From Cryptomeria japonica (Eukaryota; Streptophyta; Pinopsida; Cupressales; Cupressaceae): a stretch of DNA of 64,000 nucleotides. The stretch is taken from contig NC_081411.1 of the NCBI RefSeq assembly GCF_030272615.1, forward strand, positions 41,345,140-41,409,139. The letters are read 5' to 3'. The notes under the pieces are model-generated. The model saw only the letters and a list, made by a program, of their open reading frames with translations. It made no database searches and was not told the DNA's origin. The first letter of the stretch is position 1; every line of letters starts with the position of its first letter. The position numbers were made by a program, and so were the translations under genes. Positions 20,748 through 32,340 of the stretch are shown piece after piece.

Positions 20748-23589
20748 CTATGAGGAACTCCCTCCCTCGGAGCCACCTCGCCTCGACGGAGTCTGAGCTG
20801 TAGATGGCCCTGCCCCTGGATCCCCCTGTCCCTCTGGTGGTGGTGGAGGCCCCATAACCCCACCGCTGGATGCCTGTCTCCTGCGGCTCCCTCCCGTAGC
20901 CGTCGCTGTGCGCGACGACCTCTGGAAGCTCCTAGCCCGCTGCTCCGCTGGCACGGCTGCATAATATAGATCCCTCCAGTAGGCGATCTCCTCTCCCGCT
21001 CGCAAAACATAGGCGTAGCCTGCCCCTGCATCCTCTGCTGCCCGCCTACCTGCCCTCAGAGCTGTCTCGGCCTCGGTATATCTCTGGATGGCCTGATCCC
21101 TCTCCCGCTCTGTGTCTCGGACCCTGATCCTGAGGTGGTTCCTCTCTCGAACCAAATCCTCAATCTCATCTGCCTGGCCCTGGCAGATCTCCCGCAGCCT
21201 CACCACCTCATCCTCCTCGGAGTCTCCGCTCTCCGCCCCTGCCTGTGGCTCCTCCTCTACAGGTGCCTGTCCCTGTGCCTCTGCCTGCACCTGTCCCTGT
21301 GCCTGTATAGGTACCTGTGGCTGTACCTGTCTCTGTCCCTCTGGCTGCACCTGTCTCTGTCCCTCTCTGGGACCCTGTGCTGCTGGCACCTGTAGGGGCA
21401 GTCCACCCCGTCCTCTCACCACTGGAGCTGCTCTCTCCTGACCTCCCTCCCTCCGAGGTGCTACCCGTCTCTCTCCCACCACTCCCCTCCGCCTCCGCCG
21501 GCCCCTACCTGCATCCCCTCCTCCCTCATCATCATCTCCTCCACCCTCTCCATCCACTGGCTCTGCCGGATCTGTCAACCTCGGAAATGGATGCTCTGCC
21601 CAGTACGCAGAGTACTCCGCGTCCATCCCTGCATCATCTACCTCTGGCCACATGTCCCATGGCATCGGCATCATCTCTGCTAGCTGCATCACTGCCTGAT
21701 CATAAGATAGCAGTGGGCCAAACTGCACCTGATCTCTAACAGTACGGGCATACATACCCGAGCCTCGGGGCATCCTCTGAATCCTGCCATACTGCCTGCA
21801 TACCCTATCCACCAGCTGTCTCTCTAATATATAGGGCGTCCGCCCAATCAGGTACCTGCTCCGGAAGGTGTAGGGTAGCTCCAGTGCATCATCACCCCAC
21901 TCCTCGCACCCCAGGTACGGCCTCCAGATCACCATATCAATGTCATCAATGACTCTCCTCCAGTGCTCCAATCTCCCAATCCGAGGCTGGGATGTGATCA
22001 TGGCATACAAATGAACAAAACTCTGTCCCTGTCCTCTGCCTCTGAAATGAATCGGCCTCGTCACTGGAAGGTGCTCATAGGCCCACACCTGCAATAGAGT
22101 CACACCGCAGCCCAGCCCCACTGATCCGTGGTATACAAACTGATGCAGCTCATAGTACAAATGTGCTAGGACACATGGCCCCCATGCATACCTCGTGTGC
22201 TCTGCCATCAGCGTCTCCAAGGCCCCTCCCCAGCCCACTGCCAATCCTCGTGTGGCCCTGTCTGGACACAGGTATCCACTGATAACTCCCCCAATAACTG
22301 CCGGCAATGCCAATCCTGTGGCAGTCATGGTGTCCCAGGCTACATGCCCTGCTCTCATCTCCAACTCAGGATCCTGAAAAACCCGTCTCAAGGCCTCCCT
22401 GTCACCGTCACGGTCGTAGGGGATCAACTCTCCATCAATGGGAACATGTAGTATCCTGTATACATCCTCCAGTGTCACTGTCATCTCACCCATCGGCAGG
22501 TGAAACGTGCATGTCTCTGAGTGCCATCTCTCGGCCAATGCAGTCAGCAACCCCATGTTTGCCCGAAACTCAGGCACATAGAGCATATATGTGAGACCCA
22601 TCTCCTCAATGGAAATCATGTCCTGGATGGACAACTCTGGACGCAGTCTCTGAGTCGATGGGAATCTCTCCCGTGACTCCAACATCGGCAAATACTCCTG
22701 CAGTCAAGCAAATCAATCTTGTCAGTTATCGTGGCATTCACTGTTTATCACAAAATGCTACTCGCTACCCAAATGCATATGGCTATCTACCCTAGTGACA
22801 CTCACTGTTCATCACAAAGTGTTGCTATTTATCCTAGTAGTGCTCACTGTTCATCACAAAGTACTACGTGTGTGACATTCCCTGTTCATCACAAAGTGTC
22901 ACTCACATTCGCACTCCCTGTTCATCACAAAGTGCTGCTTATCCTGGTGCTCCCTGTTCATCACAAAGTGCCTTGATCTATCCTAGTATTCCTAGAGGAC
23001 CTGCTTGAGTGTATCCTCTCAGCAGCTTATCCAATCGACAGCGTATGTTCATCACAGAACTGCCGATTTGACCTAAAGGACTAAAACCATGCATTTAAAC
23101 ACATAAACGCACTTTTTCAACACACACGCGCTTTTAACTCATAAACGCGCTTATAGACTGCACAAACACGCCTCTGCAACACAGACGCGCTTTCTAAACA
23201 CAAACGTGCCTATGCCAGACATAAACGCGACCAGGGATCACAGACGTCCCTGCATGACATAAACGCTGTTCAAAAGCACAGACGCTACTACATTTCACAA
23301 ACGCGTCCGCATTCAACACAAACGCGGTTACAGGCACAGACGCGCCTGGACCCGACACAGACGCGCCTGTTGGACACAGACGCGCCTGGCGCTGACACAG
23401 ACGCGGTTGCGCGTTTTTGCACTTTTAAACTACCCTATTTCTAGCGCATTTATTGCTCCTAAACATGCATTAATGACAAAACTTGAAATGCGTGAAAGTA
23501 CGAGGAGGTTTTCGGGTACTTACCGGCTCTCCTGCATCGGCTGGTCGCTGGAATCGGCGGACACGATCGAATCTATGAACGAATGCCAT
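20748..23589 (-). CDS. Antisense plant mobile domain (PMD) gene carried by the Tat element, probably spliced
   Basis: The main exon (22697-20748) encodes about 650 residues. Its N-terminal ~380 residues match the plant mobile domain fold family, with the hallmark run TFHLPMGEMTVTLEDVYRIL followed by hxhPIDGE. Then come an Asp/Gly/Arg-rich linker, Gln/Val/Pro repeats, a coiled coil (VVRLREICQGQADEIEDLV region) and a Ser/Gly-rich tail. The first ATG of the open frame is 22685, but a better model joins a 22-codon exon (23589-23524, ATG in GCGATGGC context, ending before GTAAGT) across an 826-nt intron to the acceptor CTGCAG at 22703-22698, in frame. The full product would be about 671 residues. 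Base composition is much richer in G+C than gag-pol, which points to capture from a host PMD gene. Known PMD proteins act in silencing and meristem maintenance; a role for this copy is unproven. Confidence 0.8.
22735..23066. repeat. CTGTTCATCACAAAGTGC tandem repeats
   Basis: Seven copies of an 18-bp core (near 22738, 22803, 22846, 22881, 22917, 22954, 23046) separated by 17-70 bp with ATCCTAGT-type filler. They lie inside the predicted intron of the antisense gene. Confidence 0.75.
23100..23413 (-). repeat. GCGTYTGTG array C, antisense orientation
   Basis: About sixteen copies of CACARACGCG on the plus strand, i.e. CGCGTYTGTG on the minus strand, spaced 18-21 nt. This is the motif of arrays A and B of the gag-pol leader, now oriented with the antisense gene. 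It begins about 110 nt downstream of that gene's predicted splice donor. Confidence 0.8.
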
Positions 23590-23920
23590 CGCTGCTGACT
23601 GCTGCTGCTCTTTTCTCGCTCTGCACTGTGATCTTCTATGGGTGTGGATGACAATGAGGATGTCTTTTGCCCGTGGTTTATCTTATAGCCTACCCTAGCC
23701 CTGCCCTTCATTTTCCCGAGTCAGTATTCTTCATCCTGTGATTTTGTCCCATTATCCAATCAGCCCATTCTTTCCCATCTTTCTTATCGCGAGCTTGTCT
23801 GCAATCTTTCCAGACTTTTTCATCCAATCTCTCGAGGGGGCATATCATTCCCATCCTGGGGCAACTCTGTATCAGTTCATCTTATCTTCTTTGAAACAAC
23901 GCGACAAGCCGCATTGTCTC

Positions 23921-23934
23921 AAAGAGGGGCAAAA
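23921..23934 (+). promoter_or_regulatory. Polypurine tract of the young Tat element
   Basis: AAAGAGGGGCAAAA directly abuts the 3' LTR start TGTAGACACCC. Confidence 0.85.
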
Positions 23935-24715
23935 TGTAGACACCCAAAATTGTCCAGTCTAATTAAATAAATATTTTATTTATTTAATTACTTTAGCTTA
24001 ATTCTTCTATTAATTAAATAAATCTTTATTTATTTAATTAATTCATTTATCCTCTTCTAGCCTTATTTCTCATTTAAATAAATACATTTATTTATTTAAA
24101 TTATCCCTTTCCTAAATTAAATAAATATTTTATTTATTTAATTGCCCTACTTCTTCTATTAATTAAATAAATCTTTATTTATTTAATTAATTCATTAACC
24201 TTTTCTACACATGACACATGTCATTCATCTCTTATTTCCTACACTACCTACCCCTTTCATTATTTTGGTATTTCTTATACCTACCCTCTAATCCTAGCCG
24301 ACCTCTCTTTTTACACCTCTCAATCTTAACCCTCCATTTTCTATTGTGTCTTCTATTTAAGGAGATGCTTTCTTCATTACCAAAGACCCCCTAATGACTA
24401 ATTTTGGAGAACTTGGCTATACTACGATCCTACTTGCAACCACATTCCGTTCTTTGTTGAGCTCTTGTGCATACAAAAATCTGAGAGCAAGCATATCAAA
24501 CAAGATCAATGGAGATAGGAAGAATGGAGATCAAAAACCCTAGTGGACATGTGATGGTATAATCTTTGTGATTTATTGAGTTATTTTGCATTGTCTTAGG
24601 TTATCTTCATATGTTATGGTGGATCTTTGTTCATTGTTAGGCTAGGGTTTGGTGGTTGAATCCATTTTAGTCTTTCAATATTGTTGTTTATTGCTATCCA
24701 TTTTCACCATATACA
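23935..24715 (+). repeat. 3' LTR of the young Tat element
   Basis: 781 bp from TGTAGACACCC to CCATATACA, followed by the AATAC target duplication. No difference from the 5' LTR seen by eye. Confidence 0.93.
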
Positions 24716-24720
24716 AATAC

Positions 24721-25856
24721 TTCAAAATTTTTTGGACCATGTTTGAAATTTATTTGGACTCTTGTTTGTTTTGAGAACTATTGACTTGTCTAAAATCGCT
24801 GAACTTGCGACTCCATCCGGCCAACACATAATAGAATGTACTTGCTGAGTATCCTATCCTCTCTTGAGATAAGGAAATCCCTAATGCTGTTTTTGCGTTT
24901 GATCAAAGGGGATGACCTCAAGATTTTGATTGTCAAGTCTTGACTGCGGGATCACTCAGTGGTTTGATGTGTTTTGCTAAGAACACAAAGGGGACTTACG
25001 GCGTTATGGATAATTGCTTGATGATTTCCCTAAAATTCTGACAGTCTCGTTATCGATTGGTTCTAGTTAGATGATACTATTTCAGTAGGACTGTGGATTT
25101 TCTTCTTAGTAAAAAAATGGGAAAAAGGAGGGATAGGGAAAAGTGATAGAGGAAACCTAATTATTTAGCTAAGATAGCATATTAAAGAAAAGCAGACAGA
25201 CACCTCCAAATAACTTATTTAAACACTATTAGCCATTTAAGCACAATACTTGTATGAATCTAGTGCGATCTTCAAGGAAAATAGAGTTTTCATGCTATTA
25301 AACACATCTTCATAACTTTAACATTCATTCAATAATTGTTCAATAACCGAACTAAGCATATGGACGGTTCAGATTAACCATGCAAAAGGAATGACAGTCA
25401 GTCAATCCCAAATGGTATGAATAGTGAGGACTCAATAAGATGTTTATCAAGAAAATGCTATAGAAATGAAAGAAACATAACAGAATGATTCAAATTGGTG
25501 AAGAAGGAGACCATGCACTCACAATGAAACTGGAACAGTCAGAATCTTGCATTAATATCCTGTGTAAATTTTACCAGAGCTTCAGCAACAATCCATGAAC
25601 TTCTTACAAAATGAGGGAAAACTAGTCCCTTTAAATAGGCTTAAAAAATAGATGAATGGCCAAGATCTAATCTAAACAAGTGGCCCAGATTCATCCTTAC
25701 AAAAGGTACCCATACCCATAAATCGAGGGTAAATATCAACAACTACCCCAAAGGGAGAAATAACTACCTAAAAAGGTAATTAAAACTTTATCCAAAATAA
25801 TTCAAAAAGTGCCCATACACAAAGTTTTAAGTTTACAGTTGACTTGGAAGTCAAAC
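24721..25856 (-). other. Possible minus-strand LTR, unresolved
   Basis: Non-coding. A CTATTTAAAG TATA-like box on the minus strand (about 25640-25631) and a candidate start TGTTTGAC at 25856, preceded on the minus strand by the purine-rich CCAAAGGGTCA, suggest the 3' LTR of a minus-strand element whose body would be the ORF at 25857-30186. I found no matching second LTR and no target duplication. Confidence 0.3.
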
Positions 25857-28800
25857 ATGACCCTTTGGCCAAAAATTGCACTTTTCAAATTCTTAAAAGG
25901 AAAAAATTCATTCTAAGAAAGCACTTTTTCTTTTCCAGTTTCATATCCTTTTACCAAAAATTGATCCTCTCCATGCAAATATTTTTGCCAAAGGTCTCGA
26001 CCTGCTGCATGTTCTTCACGAACATACTTCTGGAACTTGATGCACAATTGGAACAACAAACCAAACTGGGGCATAGGGAGATGATGAATTTTATACTGCA
26101 TGCTCTCCAGATAATTATCTATGTATTTCAAACCATCCTACCAGTTGGACCGAATAGCCTCAAAACTCAAAATATCAGAATGTAATTTACTAGCAAAATC
26201 TAGGTCCTCTGTAGAGTAGGTGATCTTATCTTTTTTTAATCTATCCTCCTAGTCTGGATAGATTATGGGATCAAACAGACTATTTTGCCAACCCAAAACC
26301 ATGGATCAGAGGATTATTCCACCAAGGTCCCTGCTGTTCTTCAGAATTTCCTCGCATGTCTCTTGCTCTTTGTTAATGGTGGCCTTTGTGTCATTCTTCA
26401 TGCTGATGGTCCAGTACCATTCTTTAAAAATGTTGATGTCATGGGGGTCCATGATGTCGGACAATATAGGAATCTGTGGATGGGTCTAGAAAAGAGCAAT
26501 CATGAGGGGGAGAGTTGTAGTAATGACTTCATGAATTATGAGGCATTCACGTTTCATCTCGTATAGTTTGACCAAAATGGTTCCTTGATGGTGGGCCATT
26601 TTCTTTACATCCTTAATGATTAGCTCCCCCCTTTCCTTAAGACTTTGAATCCATTCCCTAATAGGTTTGGCAGTATCCCGTACTCCTTCAAATTCTATCA
26701 TGGTCCTCTGTGCCAATGCTATCAGGGGAATATGGGATTCAGGGGCATTTTGCAATGGTCTCAAGAGTCAATTAATGTACCCTTCAGCCTACTCAGCATG
26801 AACTCGATACATGTTCTTTTCAGCTGTTATCTCTTCAAGTTGCTTGAGCATGTTCTGTACTGAATCCTTGAATTCCTCCCTTTCCTACCCCTTAGTGGCT
26901 CGTCCGATGGGGACAGTCGTGATGCTATAATCAGCCAGTGTAATCTGATCTGCTCGCTTGTCTACAGACGGGGTTGAAATATGAAGGGTATGGTTCCTTT
27001 GCTCATCTTTGGTTATTCTGGAATATGCCTTGGGCTTTTTCTTCCCCTTGGCCTTGGCTTGGTCTATGCATGAGAAGATGTCCTCCAAATGGATGGGTGG
27101 CTTGGTGGCAGCCTTGTACTGAGCTCGAGCAATTAAACATTCTTGAGGTACAGTCTGGGCTAATGCTATGGTTAGATTGGCACTCTACTCTTTAATGTTT
27201 TCAGCCGGCTCATCGCATATTTGTAGCTATTCCGTTACAGGAGGAGTAGAGGATGTGTCAAGTTCCTTGCTCACAGCTGAATTCTTTCCCACTTCACTGA
27301 ATAACTACCTAGTATTTTCGTGTGATGGTTGTTCTTCAGTCTTTCCAGGCTCGCAGGTATCATCTATCCTTTGCTCTCCTTCAACAGTGGAGTCATCCTT
27401 GGTAGTATAATGGAGCTACAATTCATGGCAGCTCTGCTGGGTGGGTTCATGCAATTCAATCCCCTGAATGGATGGAATCTCCCCTTCCTCAACTTGATTA
27501 TTAGGTTCGATTGATTCAACGGCTCTTAGTTTGGCATCTAGCACATCGGGTGCGGGAGGATCATCAGCTCCAAATGCGTCAATATCACTCTAGGAAGGCA
27601 AAGTAGGTATATAATCTAGTTCAACTACATCATCAGATGAACTAGGGTCTTTTGATGATGAAGTGACCTCTGGTCTCCTAATAGGGATCTTTTCCCTTCT
27701 TGTTCTTTTGGATGTCCGAGTTCCTCTGCTGACCTTAGCCTTCTTCCTTTTTTCAGGCTTTTCAATGTCTTCCTTTGGTGCATTGGATGTTCCCTCATCT
27801 TCAGAGGACTGAGAATCAAGGTTACCCATCAAGTGGTAGGTGAACTGGACTCCCTCATGAATTAGTCACTCAATTTGTTGGTGCAACCACTGGTCAGTAT
27901 ATCTTCCTGGGGCTGCCATAACTACCTCAAAATCAATGATCAGGTCTTGTGACCAATCGATGCCCAGCAAAAGGTGCCTCACCGCCTCAAATTCCCGGAC
28001 TTGTAGACAATTCCTAGAATTTGTTAGTTGATCTGGAACTCGATGGTATTCATAGAGTCACATTTGCTGCACACTCAACCTTGAATATTCACATCATCAG
28101 ACCTCATAGTCATCAGAGCAGTTCTCCCAATAATCTTCAACTGATTCTTTTGCTTTGTATCGCCTGCCATAGGCTCTCTTTGCCAGATTGTTGTGATCAA
28201 AGCATTTCCTTGGAAAATGCTCTTGTAGGCCGTAGGAGGCTAGTTCTGTAAAGGATTCCTCTGCATGGGCTAGATTCTTCAGATGGACATCAAGGTTGCC
28301 CAAAATCATAGGAAGTCCGAATCCAGACTGCTTCCTGTCTCTGAGTAAGTTGCTCGTCGGACGTGACTTCCTTGCAACTTCTAGGAGAACTATCTTGTCG
28401 GTTGGGTATCGTGGAAGTCAGAAAGGAGCACCCTCAAAGCCAGCTATCCAGATGTAGGAGAACCTTGGGAACTAGATGAACCAGGCCCCATATCTCTATA
28501 CTAGAATAGTAGCTTGCTTTGAGAGCCTTATGTGTAGTCCTCGTTGCATCAGCTTGACCAGGCACATTGTGAAGGCGTCGTTGATGCGCTCATATTGACC
28601 AACTGCATAGGCAAGGCTATTCTTTTCCCTTTGAGCTATGTCTTGATAGTGTAGTTGTGGATAACAATCGTATACCTTCACCTAATCAGGCCCATTCCCA
28701 ATCTCACCCTTCATGATTAAACCTGGCAGTGGCTGATTTCTGGAGAACATGTAGACTAAATAGGATGTCATAGTGAAGTTATTATTTGCCTCAAGTTTGA

Positions 28801-30186
28801 TTATTTGTGTGTGGATGTTGCCGCTTATGATCTAGGCCCAGTAAAACTTGGATTTCCTAGCGAAGACCTGTTCTGTGAAGTAGAACATCCATTCCTCAAA
28901 GTAATTGGATTGGGGAAGTCCCATAATCCTGCTAAGCAATGTGACCATGTCCCCATGCTCATTGTGAAAGTCGCTCCTAGGGGTCTTTTTGTTAGGATTC
29001 CCATAGATACTGAGAGGGGGGGTGAATCAGTATCTAACCAGTTATTTGAATTTCTCTACTTAAAACATGTAGAACATATTATAATAGTGTACCGGTATGC
29101 AAGAAATAATGTAATAAACAGAAATGAAAACAACCTCATGAAAATCACACCATAACACAATGATTTAACGAGGAAACCCAGTGTGGGAAAAACCTCGGTG
29201 GGATTTGTGACCCACAATATTCACTTACTGGCCAATAAGAGAATATTACTTACAATAGGGGACTACACATGCAGGAAGGCCAAGTGCCTAGAGCTCACTG
29301 CTCAATGGGAAGTCTCACTGACTTACAATGTGGATTATACAAATCCAGTATCATGTACTGCTTTACAATAGCATCTATAATGCCAGATTTAGTACCGATT
29401 TCTGCTCTGCTTCTTACATAAACCCTTAACCTATATTTCGCATAATAGGCCTGCATAATTATATCTTTTTTTGTATTCTTACAAAATGTGCTACAATGAT
29501 CTCTCTTATATATAAGAGTCATTTTACAACTTGCCAAGTCGGCTTACAAGAATTTTACAATAATAAACAAAATATAATATAACAAAAATCCTATCGGCCT
29601 CTGTGCCGGTATGCTTCCTTTCTCTGTCGGTGTTGGTGGTCTGAGTGCTGGTGTAGAGTCTGCTTTGTTGATGCCAGTGTAATGCCTTGCTGGTGCCATA
29701 GGATTGTAAGGTTGCCATCAATGACAAAACCTTCAATCATCTACAATGTCTCATTGGAGTGTGCATATGCCAACACTTTTTCCCAATCTTGACGCTTGGA
29801 GGTCTTCTCTCCTTGAACCACTCTTCATTTATCAGTGTTCTTCATCTGGCAAGGTTCATATCATACGCCCCTTGTGCTTCATCTATAGTCATGGCTATGG
29901 GGTTGTTCGGAAAGGGAATGTCAACTGCGTGTCCAATGGCTTCAAGAGTGAAGTTAGTGAGGACCATGTTCTCGAGGAGCACCAATCTGGAGCTTGGTTG
30001 GTAATGTCGGGTGACCTCTACTACTAGCTCATAGTTTTGCATTGTCAGGGGAAATCCTGTTGCCTGGGCAATGCCACTTTCCATTATCCGGCTAGGCCTG
30101 CCATAGGCATTAAGGGAGAAAACTCGGTTTCTGAAATCTTGAATATCAATATGCCCTAGGTCAGTATCACCTACATTCTCCCACAC
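25857..30186 (-). pseudogene. Long decayed ORF of unknown function
   Basis: Open segments at 28681-28496, 28309-28097, 27832-27590, 27088-26885, 26764-26486 and 26131-25913 all share one minus-strand frame, and coding-like sequence in that frame can be followed from 28989. An N-terminal part (30186-29746) lies beyond a solo LTR. Intact it would exceed 1,100 residues. The N-terminal ~150 residues contain the run TRHYQPSSRLVLLENMVLTN followed by a hydrophobic DIPFP segment. The middle has YGRRYKAKESVEDYWENCSD, then a Lys/Arg/Glu/Ser-rich nuclear-type segment, and the C-terminal part is helical. No polymerase, protease or integrase motif is present. I do not recognise the family. The N-terminal region faintly resembles the layout of the PMD core, which is speculation. 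Confidence 0.5.
28990..29745 (-). repeat. Solo LTR, minus orientation
   Basis: Read on the minus strand it starts TGTAGATGATTG and ends in GATTCACCCCCCCTCTCAG...CCTAACA, the copia-like LTR terminus seen elsewhere here. It has a TATATATAAG box (29519-29506). It interrupts a minus-strand ORF. No convincing target duplication (CTTTT versus ATGTC), so the boundaries are approximate. Confidence 0.55.
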
Positions 30187-30239
30187 ACTCTAAACATTTG
30201 ATTCCCTTAGTCCCCCTCTCTGATACTGATACTTCATCT

Positions 30240-32340
30240 TTTCAACTTTGCAAGGGATATCTGATTTGGACGCTCGTGATGTCTCGGCTGCTATAGGTGT
30301 CTTTGATGATTCTACCACCAATTAGGCATTTATCCTGCACAACCAAACATGGATTACGAGGCAATATAAAGGAAGTAAAGCAAGTTAGATAAAGGATATG
30401 ACAACATATAAGGATCAATTTGAAAACTGAACTTAATGAACAACATGACACTTTAGCTAAAAGCTTAATTGATTTAAACATGGGTATTTATGAAGCTTTT
30501 CGATTGCAAATTTATACTTAGGCATTTTAGGATCAACTTTCAAAATGGACAATGCTTAAAAATTTTCCTAAGTCTGAAAATGCATTTCTAGTTAATTTCT
30601 AGAAACAGACTCTGATTTCAATTGTGCCTGATGTCTTATAAACGGAAAAAGGTGCGGTTTAAGATTTAATCAATTCAATTTAGTTTTCACATACATCCAT
30701 CCGATTTTGAATATATTTCAAATGATTTCAAGAGAGGTGAAGCACACTTACCTGGCGAAAATGAATGGTGTGAATTCGCACAACCTGCCCTGCAAGAATG
30801 AATTCTTTTGAATTTGAGAAAATGATACTTCTTATGCCTTACATTCTGAAAAGATAAGTTCACAACTTGCAAATTTGAATGGGAGAGTTCTACAATTTGA
30901 ATTTTTAACGGTTAACTCCCTATTCTAGATTTTTGCGCCTAAAATTTGGAGAGAGAAGTGCAGATTTAAACACTTTAGACATAGCGATTCTTACCTTGGG
31001 TGAAATGGTGATTGAACTTGGATGTTTGAATGAGTTTTTCTCTTCGACCAAACACCAAACCTCCACGTGAATGCTGTGGTTTTTTCTGGAATTCAAATTT
31101 CGTGGTTTTAACCCTACGCGAAGTTCAACATATGCATGGGAGGGAATATTAAACTTCAAACTTTGCGGCTTTCTCTTCCAGTTGCCAAAATTGGGCATTT
31201 TTTAATTGCTTCTTACAAACCATGAAAACTTTATACCCTCACCTTGGCTCACAATTTCGGGGTTTAGGAGGGGTTGGAAAGCTTTTAAATCATGATTTTC
31301 CCTTGAACTGCAAATTTCAAAGATTTTAAAGCCTTTGCCAACTTGTGAACTCTTTTACATTTGCCTCCCAAATCGCGATTTTGCCCTAGATGGCGAATTT
31401 CGGCCTTTTGAAGGAGTTTGCAAGATTTTAACTTTTCTCTTATGATGCCATTTTTGGGGCTTTGGGGCATTTTTCCAACTTTGGCATTTTAGTGCAGTTT
31501 GAAAACTTCGTACTTTTACACTTGCCCTCCAAAGTGCGATTTTCAGTGAATTGGAGAGTTTTGTAAGTTTTAACTTTCACACACTTTTCCTTTCTAAATC
31601 GTGAACTTCGGCATTTTAGTGGGTTTTGCAAGTTTGAACATCACTATTTCCTTGTATGGCGAATTTCAGACTTTTGAGGGAGTTTGCAAGTTTGAACCTT
31701 AATACCTTTCTATCATTTCTCCTCCAAATAGCGCTTTTCGGCGTTTTGAAGGCTTTTGAAAGGTTCAGCACTTTGAATGTGTTTTGCAAACTTCAGCGAT
31801 TTGGGCCATTTTGCCAATTTCGGCGATTTGGTGGCTTTTGCCAACTTTCTATCTTTAACGTTTTTACCTAAAAGTGCAATTTTCAGGCTTTGGAGGTATT
31901 TCACAAACTTTAACTTTTTCGTATTTTCACTCAAAAGTGCGAATTTTAGGGTTTTGAGTGCATTTGCAAACTATAAAAAAACTTTTACTTACCCCTTTAC
32001 ACGTGATTTCAGGGCTTTATGCGCTCTTTGCAAAATTAAAAAACTTTCACTTACCCCCTTACATGCGATTTTGGGGCTTTTGAATGTTTTGAAAACCTTA
32101 TACTTTTGTGCTTTACCCTCTTTGTGCGATTTTCGGCCTTTGGACTCACTTTGAAAACTTCGGCGTTTGGAGCCATTTTGCCAATTTCGACACTTTTGGG
32201 TGCTTTGCAAACTTTTAGAAACTCACTTAATTTCTCCCCCTTAGTGCGAAGTTCAGGATCTTGGGAGGTTTTGAAACTTTGACATTTGCATCCTTTTATC
32301 TCTCCTATATCCTCTGACAAAAATTGGCACTTGAGGTCTT
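30240..32340 (-). repeat. Repeat-rich leader-like region upstream of the unknown ORF
   Basis: No real coding sequence. From about 31250 to 32330 some twenty degenerate copies of a GTGCGATTTTCGGGCTTTTG word recur, many 60-75 nt apart, with TTTGCAAACTTT between. Short minus-strand open frames rich in Lys, Phe and Leu through this stretch are by-products of the repeats. Its position directly upstream of the minus-strand ORF at 30186 mirrors the arrangement of array C in the young Tat element. Confidence 0.5.

Larger units (their letters stand above)
22698..23523 (-). other. Predicted intron of the antisense PMD gene
   Basis: Donor CCG|GTAAGT (23523-23518) and acceptor TTGACTGCAG|GAG (22703-22698) fit plant consensus sites, and the joined exons keep frame (phase 0). 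The intron holds two repeat arrays (22735-23066 and 23100-23413) and no ORF. Confidence 0.6.
8447..24715 (+). mobile_element. Complete young Ty3/gypsy (Tat-type) retrotransposon with antisense PMD gene, TSD AATAC
   Basis: A 16.3-kb element bounded by perfect AATAC duplications (8442-8446 and 24716-24720). Order: 5' LTR, primer-binding site, 2.3-kb leader with two repeat arrays, gag-pol (11580-19058), 3' UTR, antisense gene (23589-20748), polypurine tract, 3' LTR. Reading the two 781-bp LTRs side by side I see no difference, and gag-pol has no stop. A second RNase H domain after the first places it with the Tat lineage (known family feature). Extra ORFs between pol and the 3' LTR, sometimes antisense, have been described in plant Tat elements. 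This copy could be autonomous and recently active; that is inference. Confidence 0.93.

Noticed and set aside
21112-22594. Plus-strand open frames of 84-140 codons opposite the antisense PMD gene
   Set aside because: They are Cys/Leu/Pro-rich shadows of a GC-rich coding region and have no domain or start context of their own.
31440-32320. Lys/Phe-rich small ORFs on both strands
   Set aside because: They arise from the degenerate repeat tract and change frame from unit to unit.
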